A stretch of DNA of 64,000 nt from Dallia pectoralis (Eukaryota; Chordata; Actinopteri; Esociformes; Umbridae), in the NCBI GenBank assembly GCA_029465975.1, contig CM055730.1:7243758-7307757 (forward strand), given 5' to 3'. The notes beneath the pieces are model-generated. The model saw only the letters and a list, made by a program, of their open reading frames with translations, was not told where the DNA came from and made no database searches. Below are positions 15,001 through 27,000 of this stretch, in pieces. The translations under genes were made by a program, and so were the position numbers. How positions within the stretch are numbered: the stretch's first letter is position 1; every line of letters begins with the position of its first letter.

Positions 15001-18000
15001 CAAATGGGTTTTCTAATGATCAATAAGGCTTTTAGAATGATTACTTGGAATAGAAAACACAGTGCCATTGGAACACAGGAGTGATTGTTGCTGATAATGG
15101 AGTACATGTAGATACTCCGCTTTCAGCTACTATAGTCATTTACAACATTATCAATGTCGACCCTGTATTCAATCAATTTAATGCTATTTTAATGGACACA
15201 AAAATTGCTTTTCCTTTGAAAACAAAGAGATTTCCGAGTCCAACCCTGAACTTTTGAACGCTAGTGTGTGTATAGTCAGACTTGTGTTGTTTAGAAATGC
15301 CAATTTTGTCCTTTTTTGTGTCTTTAACGCTGCTTGGATGGATGTTTCTCAGTAAACTACACCTTCCTAAAAAGCTCCCATCGCTAGACGATGGAGAGAA
15401 GTTGGTTAGCCGAGTCCTGCAACTGGGTCCACGTGGAACACAGTTTATTGGGTAGGAGGAACATCCCTCCCCACATAGAGACATCAGGCTGCCCATGCTG
15501 GAATATGTCGTTGTCACATCCATCCTTACGATTTCATCCTGAGTTTTAGCCGCCTCCATTTGTGCCTGTGTTAAATCTCTCAGTGGACGTTGTGTTCCAC
15601 TGAAATGTGTTGGGGGTTCGTTTTTATTTTAGCTTGGGCTCCTTCCCTTCGTCTGCTCCAGCTCTTCCTGCTTGATAGGCATGAGTTTATATTCAACTCC
15701 AGCATCTTGTTATCATGTCTGCCGATCCTTTCCCATGTTTGGCTACATTAGCCGCTCCCCTAAACCACAAGGCGTTACCCCGTCTAGCTGTGGTATTGGC
15801 CACTGTCACCGGAACAAATGTACCGAGTGTGGGTTTGATTCCGGCCCACTGCTAGCACACTCTTCCCCTTGTCCTCCTACCCTTACTCGCTGTTATATCG
15901 AAAGTATGATTTAATATTTACATGTATTACAAACCGAACAACATGACGTTACCTTAGTCTGAATGAGGGAGAAGCTGATTGTCTACTTAGCATCACCTTG
16001 CGTGGATAGGTTGAGGAGAATAGAGAGAAGAGAAGAGATTTTAATATATTTTTAAGTTTGGATTTTTAGAATGGGTTCTATTTGTGGGAAGTATACGAAA
16101 TAAAATAAAATACTAAACAGTATGTCATTTCTTGAGTTCTGTTCTGTGCCTGTGTTTATGTTGTGTCTCCATGCTCCAATTCATTCCGTATGCTCTGTCA
16201 AAGCCACTATAATGGCCGCTGTTTCCACTCCACTAATTATGCTTCCATGATAGATGTCAGGTCTATTGTGTCTGGGTTTACTTTTCCATCCTCATCTCCA
16301 ACACCTGTGTTAGTTCATGAGTGTACCAGTAATGTAATGTTGACTTTGTACTGAGACAGCATCTCCACCTATTCTCAGTCACCACAGGTGCTGATGGGCC
16401 CAGTAGAGGTACTGGGGCAGTAGTGTTGTAACTCTCTTGTAGCCCACTGGGGTGGGGCAGTAGTGTTTTAGTTCTCCTGTAGCTCACTGAGGAGGGCCAG
16501 TAGGGTTGTAGCTCTCCTGTAGCCCACTGAGGTGGGGCAGTAGGTTTGTAGCTCTCCTGTAGCCCACTGAGGTGGGGCAGTAGTGTTTTAGTTCTCCTGT
16601 AGCTCACTGAGGAGGGCCAGTAGGGTTGTAGCTCTCCTGTAGCCCACTGGGGTGGGGCAGTAGGGTTGTGGTTTCCCTGTAGCCCACTGAGGTGGGGCAG
16701 TAGGGTTGTGGTTTCCTTGTAGCCCACTGGGGTGGGGCAGTAGGGTTGTGGTTTCCCTGTAGCCCACTGGGGTGGGGCAGTAGGGTTGTAGCTCTCCTGT
16801 AGCCCACTGGGGTGGGGCAGTAGGGTTGTGGTTTCCCTGTAGCCCACTGAGGTGGGGCAGTAGGGTTGTAGCTCTCCTGTAGCCCACTGAGGTGGGGCAG
16901 TAGTGTTTTAGCTCTCCTGTAGCTCACTGAGGAGGGCCAGTAGGGTTGTAGCTCTCCTGTAGCCCACTGGGGTGGGGCAGTAGGGTTGTGGTTTCCTTGT
17001 AGCCCACTGGGGTGGGGCAGTAGGGTTGTGGTTTCCCTGTAGCCCACTGAGGTGGGGCAGTAGGGTTGTAGCTCTCCTGTAGCCCACTGGGGTGGGGCAG
17101 TAGGGTTGTGGTTTCCTTGTAGCCCATTGAGGTGGGGCAGTAGTGTTGTGGTTTCCTTGTAGCCCATTGAGGTGGGGCAGTAGTGTTGTGGTTTCCTTGT
17201 AGCCCATTGAGGAATCCCTGTGGTTTTCCTTGCAGACCTGTGGTCGTGGAGATCCCTCATTTTGGTTCCATGAGAGGAAAGGAACGTGAGCTGATTATAT
17301 TGAGGAGTGAGAATGGAGAGAGCTGGAAGGAACATCTGTACGACTGTAAGACTGACGATCTCAATGCACTGCTTAACGGCATGGATGAAGGTATGAAACT
17401 GAATAACCTCTAGCTGATGAAGGTATGAAACTGAATAACCTCTAGTTTATGAAGGTATGAAACTGAATAACCTTTTATGAAGGTATGAAACTGACTAACC
17501 TCTAGTTTATGAAGGTATGAAACTGACTAACCTCTAGCTGATGGTGGTATTTAACTGACTAACCTCTAGCTGACCTGCCGCCCCAAACCATACTATAACA
17601 TATTGCCATATATGATATAGGTGACGGTATAAACAGGATGTTTGCTAAACTGTCCAATTTAACTTATAGATTATCAGGTTGTACAGTGAATTGTTTATTT
17701 TATTTGGGTTTGGTTTTGCACACTTATTGACGTTACAGTCTTCATAGCACACAGTCCAACGGTTTCTACTTGTACAGAGCTGGAGAGTGTGGAGGAACTG
17801 GAGAAGAAGCGCATCTGTCGTGTAATCACCAAGGATTTCCCACAGTACTTTGCTGTGGTGTCCAGGATCAAACAAGAGACCACCCAGATGGGCCCTGAGG
17901 GAGGAAACCTATCCAGCCTGACACTCCCATTGGTTCAAGCCTCCTTCCCAGAGGGTGCGCTCACCAAGAAGATACGGGTTGGACTGCAGGTTGGTCAGGC

Positions 18001-21000
18001 TTGTTCGCGCAGCTCACTAGCAAGCAAGCACGTTTATTTAAATACCATACTGTATATAGAAACAATTCAAAGAAAGAGAAAAATGATGAAATATATGCAT
18101 TTTATTCATCCTCAATGACTTACAGTTTTCCAAAGTGTTTGGGGCACAGCCTGTTCTTTCAAGGCCACCAAAGGGTCCCAACTGTTTTTATTAGGTCTTC
18201 AGATTAGAACCGTTCCCTTAATGGAGTCATGTTTGCAATGTCAAAGCAATGCTCTTGTCCACACATGCAAAGAAAACCAATAGATAGACTTGGACAATGA
18301 TCGTCGTGTTTTATGTAGCGTGTTATTACAGTGTTAATACGAGTGGTTGTGATTGGCTGCTTACCAATTAATGTATTTGTTTGGTTCCAGGCCCAGCCCG
18401 TCCCTGACGACACAGTGAAGAAGATCATCGGTAACCGTGCGACCTTTAGCCCCATAGTGACGGTGGAACCACGTCGCAGGAAGTTCCACAAACCAATCAC
18501 CATGACAATACCGGTCCCGACCCTTTCAGGAGAAGGGGTCAGTAATGGCCACAAGGGAGACTCCACCCCCTGCCTGAGGTTGCTATGCAGCATTACTGGC
18601 GGTACCTCCCCTGCCCAATGGGAGGACATTACCGGGACCACGCCCCTAACCTTTGTTAATGACTGTGTATCATTTACTACCAATGTGTCTGCCAGGTAAG
18701 ACTGGATTTAGTTGGTCAATAAGTCAAATGTGTGATTTAAGATGATTGATAGCTTTATGGGATTGTTTCCTTGTAGTTGATCTAAAATGTAGCTTATGAA
18801 GACAATATAACGTTAATACAGTGTTACAAATAACATCAGGCATTTACATTATTTCACACCTCCTGGCTAGTATCTGTCTTTGTCTGTGTTTTTAACCTGT
18901 TTCTGTACCTGTCTGTGTTTTTATCTGTCTCTGTACCTGTCTGTGTGTTCCTAACCTGTCTCTGTTTTGTGTTCCCAACTTCTCTGTATGTATCTGTTCC
19001 TCATAAGTTCCTAACGTGTCTGTATCTGTTCTGTATGTTTCTAACCTGTCTCTGTTTTGTGTTCCCAACATGTCTGTATGTATCTGTTCCTCCTCAGTTC
19101 TTAACATTTCTGTCTCTGTATCTGTTCTGTCTGTTTTTAACTTTCTTTTTGCCTGTTCTAGGTGTTCGTAACCAGTCTGTTTCCTAATGTTTCAGGTTTT
19201 GGCTAGCTGACTGCCACCAGATCCCAGAGACAGTGGGCCTGGCCACCCAGCTGTACAGAGAGCTAATCTGTGTTCCTTACATGGCCAAGTTTGTGGTGTT
19301 TGCCAAAATGAACGACCTGGTAGAGTCCCATCTGCGCTGCTTCTGTATGACGGATGACAAGGTGGACAAAACCCTGGAACAGCAGGAGAATTTCGAGGAA
19401 GTGGCCAGGAGCAAAGACATCGAGGTGAGCTTCAACACGTCTATCACCACCGCTTTGCCTGTGTTCTTTGTTTGTTACAACGCTAACACATATATTGTGG
19501 ACTAACTCTTGCATTTGAATGTTAATATTTTTGTCTGACAGGACTGTTACGGTAATCTTGTTGTGTTTATGACAGTTATAGTATTGTTGTTCTCACCCAT
19601 AATGTAATAATGTGGTTATTTCCTAGGTGTTGGAGGGCAGGCCAATCTTTGTTGACTGCTATGGTAACTTAGCTCCTCTCACCAAGGCTGGACAGCAACT
19701 CATTCTCAACTTCTACGCATTCAAAGAGAACCGGCTTCCATTCTGTGTGAAGGTAATAATTGGTTAATGTTATCCCAGTCTTTGTGTTATGCCACCACGT
19801 CTGGCTCAATGACCGATTTTGTTTGTGAAGTAAATGTCAACCAATTTCAATATACACAAATAAAACAGTTACATTTATCCCAGTAATTCAGCAGTAACAA
19901 AGGAGGACATTTTGTCTGACTGAAAGTAGAAAATCGTAACTCTGATGAAATAACTCACAAATTGACTGCTAGCAATGCAGCTGCCAGGTCATTTTAGAAG
20001 TGCAGATTAAATGCATTTTGTAATAAATGTATAGAAAAATTGTGATGATTCAAGATTTTCTGCACCGTTTTTAACAGCATAGCATCTTGAAATCCCCTTA
20101 CCATTTTGTGATCTTACTTACGGTTTAGTACACCTGGGACCACCACTTTAGGGGTTTGAGACTGGCCAAATGAAAATGTACGAGGACGTTTGGGCGTCCA
20201 AAACGTGTCAATGCCTGAGGGCAACAAAATTCATCCCGTCTGGGTTGAGCTGACAAAAGGTGTACTGTGGTACAAAATGCAGAAAATGTTATTATTGTTA
20301 CAGGAAGAATGTGTCAAAACACACAGTCCATCACACCCTGCTGCGTATGAGTCTGTGTAGCTGCAGACCAGTCAGAGTGCCCATGATGACCCCTGTTAAC
20401 TGTAGCAGACGGCTATAATGGGCACTATAGCTACTAAACTGTTTGATTAAATCATTGACACCATAAGGCATTAGGCAGTAGGAGTGAAAATGTAGTGAGA
20501 ATAAACGGAGTGAGGATAAACGGAGTGAGGATAAATGTAGTGAGGATAAACGGAGTGAGGATAAATGTAGTGAGGATAAATGTAGTGAGGATAAATGTAG
20601 TGAGGATAAACGGAGTGAGGATAAACGGAGTGAGGATAAACGGAGTGAGGATAAACGGAGTGAGGATAAACGGAGTGAGGATAAACGGAGTGAGGATAAA
20701 TGGAGTGAGAATAAACGGAGTGAGGATAAACGGAGTGAGAATAAACGGAGTGAGGATAAACGGAGTGAGGATAAACGGAGTGAGGATAAACGGAGTGAGG
20801 ATAAACGGAGTGAGGATAAACGGAGTGAGGATAAACGGAGTGAGGATAAACGTAGTGAGGATAAACAGAGTGAGGATAAACGGAGTGAGGATAAACGGAG
20901 TGAGGATAAACGTAGTGAGGATAAACGTAGTGAGGATAAACGTAGTGAGGATAAACGGAGTGAGGATAAACGGAGTGAGGATAAACGTAGTGAGGATAAA

Positions 21001-24000
21001 CGTAGTGAGGATAAACGTAGTGAGGATAAACGTAGTGAGGATAAACGGAGTGAGGATAAACGGAGTGAGAATAAACGGAGTGAGAATAAACGGAGTGAGG
21101 ATAAACGGAGTGAGGATAAACGGAGTGAGGATAAACGGAGTGAGGATAAACGTAGTGAGGATAAACGTAGTGAGGATAAACGTAGTGAGGATAAACGTAG
21201 TGAGGATAAACGTAGTGAGGATAAACGTAGTGAGGATAAACGGAGTGAGGATAAACGGAGTGAGGATAAACGGAGTGAGGATAAACGGAGTGAGAATAAA
21301 CGGAGAGAGGATAAACAGAGTGAGGATAATTATGATTACCCAACAGGTCAGAGACAACAGCCAGGAACCGTGTGGTCGTCTGACGTTCCTGAAGGAGACC
21401 ACTAAGACCAGCATGGGTCTCCCGCAGACGGCCGTGTGTAACCTGAACATCACCCTGCCTGCGCTGAAGAAGGTAAGGACGCGGCCGTTGTCATCCTGGT
21501 TTACATATCATACCATGGTCATTCAGGGGGGAGCTAGAGCAGTATGGTAGAGGTAGAGGGGTAGATGGAAAGACAGAGACTGCTTGAGCGTGTCTTTTAT
21601 CTGTTTTGAGCTTCGTACTGGTTCATTGTGCCAAACCTTGGCTGTTTCCCACTGAATCCCAAATCACTAGAACCGATTTGAGATTTCATGCTTTGGCTGA
21701 GGGTAAAACGGCTTTCTGCTTTTCAACTGGCTGACTGTGGTTGTTGATGTGAATTATATGGCTTCTGTTCGGCAGTAAGTGTTGGCTTTTATTTGATGTC
21801 CTCTGCCTTGTTTCGCATTTGCTGGCTTTGTGGTGGCTTCTCTGACTGTTGCGGTTGATAGGTCCTTTTCACATCCTGATGTTTCTTTCCCTCGCTCTGC
21901 TGTCCATTTCCCTCGTTTTCCCCCGTGTTTCTGCAATGCGCCTTGGGAACCCAAAGGAAATGGAGTCAGAACAAGAAGAAGAGGTAATATCCCCATCCCT
22001 TCACTGCTCTCTGCTGCTATGGTGACCCAGCTTCCCTTTATGGCACTGCTGTATTTGCTGCTCTAGGATCAACTAGCTCTGCTTCTGCCAAACTCGTTAA
22101 GAAATTTGGTTGGCTTGGGGATAAACCCATGGCTCTACCTCTACTCATACATAAGGCCTGATTTGTCTCCATCAGGAAAACACTATGCATTAACAATTAA
22201 GACACGTTAGTGATTCCATTGTTAAAACATTTAGCCTAATCGATATAAAAGTAATCAATAATTATTTTTCCCTCTACATTTACATTACATGTGTTGTTGA
22301 TCAGCTAACTGTAAGGTCGAACCGTTTTTACTTGAGTAACTATTGAAGATGTAAATAAGAATTTAGAGATTCCTGATTATAATCTCCTAGCAGAGAGAAC
22401 TGATTGTTTTTGAGAGAACCAGTGCCGGTTCTAGGCCTAAGCGGCCACTAAGCTCCTTCCAAACACAAGGGATCCTCTGACCAAAAGGGGAGAGACCATT
22501 TAAATGAAATGTTGCTTTGGGCCCGAGAAAGGCTAGAGCCGGCACTGGAGAGAACTGTTGTTGTTCTTTCTGTTGTTGTTGTTTCAGACCGAAAAGCCAG
22601 AACGACGTCACACATTTGCATCCCTGGCCTTACGTAAACGCTACAGCTATCTGTCCGAACCTGCCACCAGTGAGTGGGACATTTTCACTAACTTGTAAAA
22701 CCGTAGCGTTGACATGCATGAAGTGGGATTAACATGTAACAAGTGAACCAATGGCCACTATAGCTATGACATATTTGTGTGTCTGCTACACATTCGTCCA
22801 CCTACATACCATTTGTCGTAAGTCCACATGCTCGCCTGTGACATGGTTGACTTCGCATGGCTCGGTTTGTTGACCATTTTCCGTTGCGGTGCTTCCCCAT
22901 TGTATTCTTTTTCATTTGAAGTTATTGTTTTTTTGTCAGAGACAACTACCATACGTTTGTGACATCCTGATTTTACTTTGATTGACTAACTTGACCATTC
23001 ACTGTTAAATGGGAAATCAAAGTAAAATTGCCTTTTCAGTCATTTGCTCTTTCAGTTTGGAAACCTAGCTCTTTTTGGCTTTATGATTGTGCAGTGTTAT
23101 CTTTCTGTTGGTTGGAACTGCATGGGAGGTCATCACGGACTTTCTCTCAGCTTCTTCGCAGTTTACCCTTCAGTTGCTCGTCACAAAGGATACCTAATCT
23201 TGCATGACATACATAGATATCACAGAGCTAAAACCTCTGCATGTTTTTGCCATCTATCTTGCTGCGGAACAGGCAGATGGAGGATTTTGTATAGTGTTAA
23301 TCTCTGTTTTGTCAGGACTGACTAATTTGGGTATGTAAAACGTAAACGTGGAACTTCAGACCAAACAGATAAAAGGCACTGATGCAAGTAGATGAACTAG
23401 CCAGAGGCAGAGGAATGTAGCACATCGAAAGTCAAAAGAGAAAAGTGTGTTGTTCTTCTGGGTATATATTCTGTGCATATGTCTTGTTGCCATTTTTCTG
23501 TTTGGGTTGTCCTGACCTTAGCAGTTGAGTTGCTTCATGTGCCTCGATGTGCTTCCTTTTAATTTACCGCGTAGTGGTTTCACAACCATGGTCATAGTGG
23601 ATCATGTTTCCTTTCTGGTTCCATTTTTCCCATGATTCCCCATTTCAACTCTCCATCAAAATATTGCTCTTCCTCCCTTGCTAATGAAAGGAGTCACTGA
23701 TCAATTTTTTTTCCTCTGGTCTCTCTGTTTTTTTTCAACCATTTTCCGTTAATTTCTTTTGTTGGATTTAATTTTGCTTATTTAAAGAAGCAGTTGAGCG
23801 AAGCACAACAAGAACACTGCCTGCTGGTTACGCTCACAAACCTGTCTTTTCAACAAGATCTTACCAGGCATGGTCGGTTACGCCTCTTTCCCACCCTGTC
23901 CAAGCAAGGTGTGGACTGGGTTCCGTCTCCAGTTCACCGTCCAACACGCCATCTGCATCGCCACTGAAGTCCGCCTGGTCGCTGTCCTCTGCTTCCCCAG

Positions 24001-27000
24001 TCAAAACCAATGGAGCCTCCCCGTCACATTCAATCATGTCTAGTAGCGACGTATCCTCTCCCGCCATCAGACCCTATAGAACTATGGCCTCCCCTATTAA
24101 AACTGTGGTACAACAGGCTCAGTACCCAGTCCAGGTCTCTGCCGGCCTGGTGTCCTCGGGTAAATCTGGGACAGATCCTGTGTTTATTAAAGGACTGTCC
24201 ACCCCCTACTCTTCCAGGAGTACCCCTAACACAGGTTCTGCTCCAGACAGATTAACCATGACTCCACCTGAATCAGCCAAGTCCACTGTTAACATGTACA
24301 ACTCCAGTTTACCCTTCAAATCTGTCCTGGCCTCCTCATCCCCTATCAGGACTATAGCTGGCCTCGCTGCTGCCACGGCAACCTCCAAGGGGAAACCCCT
24401 CCCCTCACTGTCCTCACCAGGCCACACCTCAGAAGCCTCTGCCATGGTAAACGGATTAGTTTCTCCCATGAAATACGCCTCTTCCTCTCAGTCTTCGTCC
24501 CCGTCCCCCTCTTCCCCGTCCTCCCGGCTGCTCTCAGATAGGTCTAGCAGTCTGCAGGAGAGGATACAGGCCACTACATCTAGCGTCAGTGCAGCTATAA
24601 ACGAGGCCGAAAGGACATTTAACTCGTCCGGGTACGGTACTCTCAAGTCACTGTCCTCCTCGCGTCGATCTCAGAGCTCAACGACCCCGTCCACCAGCTC
24701 ATCAACGTCCAAAGCGATGACAGTACCGGTATACTCTCTAGTCAATGTGGTACCCGAGTCCAAAGTGAGAAAAGGACCCGGATCACTGAAGATGGCGCCT
24801 GCAGACTCTCGGAAATCAAAGACTGCCGTAAAGTCCCCTCCCTACATCACTCCCCCGGGGCTCACTCTTACCCCCCCTTCCTCCCCAACCTCCAATCGGG
24901 ACATCTTGAGAGATGTGGCCGATATGAAAGAGGACCTGTTAAGGATGACAGTGCTTTTGCAGACTGACCCCAGAGCAGCCAGAAACGTCCAGTCTCAAAC
25001 CCCTAAAAAGCCTCAAATAGACAATGAAGAACCATTCGCTCTAGTTGAGAAAGTGAAGAAGGATCTAGTTAAAGTCAATGAGCTCCTCACTCAGGACAGT
25101 ACAGCCAGTAGAGGGAGGGCATCTGAGGACGAATGGGAGGAGTTCTCTAAAGATGAGATTGAGGAAGCACAGCAAAATGCTAAAGAATTCTTCCATCCCC
25201 CTTTTGATGCCAACGCCCTCCATTTTAGGCCCCAATCGACATCCAGTAAAGAGTTGAATCTAGCCAAGGTTGTAGACTACCTGGCAAATGACATGGGTTC
25301 CAGTTCTCTTTCTAAAATGGCGGAGATGAAAAGCAGATATGAGGAGGCCAAAAGGGACGGGGAGGAAAAACAGAAACTTAAAAAGCTAAAGATGCCTCCA
25401 ACAGGAATGCGCACCTCTGCCTCAGAGAAAGACTTATGTAAACTAGCAGAGTCCAGTAACGGACCAGACGCCATATTAGAGTCTCCTGAGGACTTATCTC
25501 ATGAGCAGGATAAGAGTCCCCTCTCAGACAGCGGCTTTGAAACGAGAAGTGAAAAGACTCCTTCGGCCCCCCAGAGTGCAGAGGGCACTGGCCCCAAAAC
25601 CCCCTTCACCGACCCCATACCCCCGTGTATCACGGAGACCCGGACAGAGGTGGTGCACATACGGAGCTACGAGCATCCAGATGAACACTGTGAGGCCTTC
25701 ATAGAGGAGGCTGCCTCAGCATCACCAGCCTGCATTCAACCGGAAGCCTCCGCACCCCTGACCAAAGACCAAGTCAAATCATTCCAGATCAAAGTCTCCG
25801 AAGACTCGGACGCTGTTGTCGGCAAAAGCATGCGGCTAAAAGAGGAGACTCACATCACTACAACAACGCGCATGGTTTACCACAAGCCCCAGCTGAAGGA
25901 TGGCTCAGAGAGGATCGAGGAGACCATGTCCGTGAGAGACATAATGAAAGCATTCCAGTCCGGAAGGGACCCCTCCAAGGAACTAGCTGGACTGTTCGAG
26001 CACAAGGCTGGCCAGGACTGTGTCAAAGGGGACGAACTAACCCCAAGGTTCCTTGATAAAGACATTAAAGCAAAACCCAAAGTGGAGAGAATTATCGAGG
26101 TTCACATAGAAAAAGGAGGAAACACATCTGAACCAACTGAGGTAATCATAAGAGAGACCAAAAAACATCCAGACGCTTATTTCTATAAGGGAGACCGTGG
26201 AATTAAGGAATTTCCTGATTATGATGAGGCCGAACAGGAAGAGGAGGAGCTTAATGCTGACGAGACCCTGCCTTCTTTCCCGGATACGTCCCGTGTCAAC
26301 ACACCTGTCTCTCAGGAAGAGGAGCGTCGGCCAATCTCCGCTCAGCTGATGGCCGAAAAATCCTACAAAGCCCTCAAACAGCTCGGCCAGCACTCTGTAG
26401 AGGACGATGAGCTCTCCGAAATGAGGGGCGAGTCTTACAGGTTCGCTGAGAAGATGCTCCACTCTGAGAAACTAGACACATCCCCGTCAGACTTAGAGGA
26501 TACAGCAGTTGACCAAACGCATGGTATGGCCACCAAGTGGCATGGAGCAGAGCCTGGTTACGGTGAGAAAGGCACCGGGCCCAGGAAAGAGTTTACGTTC
26601 AAGTCATCGAAGGATGAATACTCTAAGTCAGGTAAATCCCTTAAGGGAGACCAGTTTGACAAAGTGACCGTGTTGCATTACACCACAGAGCCAGGTAGCG
26701 CAAAGCATGCGGTGTGGATGCGCTTCACTGAGGACAAGCTGGACAGGAACCGAGAGAAACTCATCTACGAAGACCGCGTCGATCAAACTGTCAAGGAGGC
26801 AGAGGAGAAACTTAGTGAGGTCTCTCAGTTTTTCCGCGACAAAACTGAGAAACTAAATGACGAGCTCCAGTCGCCTGAGAAAACACCGCCAAAGAGAGAC
26901 CCCAGACAGACTAGATCAGGGCCCAGCTCCACCTGCAGCAGCCCAGAGAAAATCCAGCAGAAAGCCAGGACAGGGGGGGAGGAGTGGGGCATAGGGCGGG

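Noticed and set aside
16278..17335. Pro/Thr-rich minus-strand frames up to 243 codons
   Set aside because: Periodic translation of the 40-bp intronic array, with no gene context.
20452..21550. Open frames of 290-351 codons on both strands
   Set aside because: 15-bp repeat artefact; same array, both strands open. The + frame overlaps the real exon at 21347 only by running through it.
24036..24038. ATG as start of a separate 2,430-aa gene
   Set aside because: The frame extends upstream to 23788 with ankyrin-G-like sequence and an in-phase acceptor, so this Met is internal to the giant exon.
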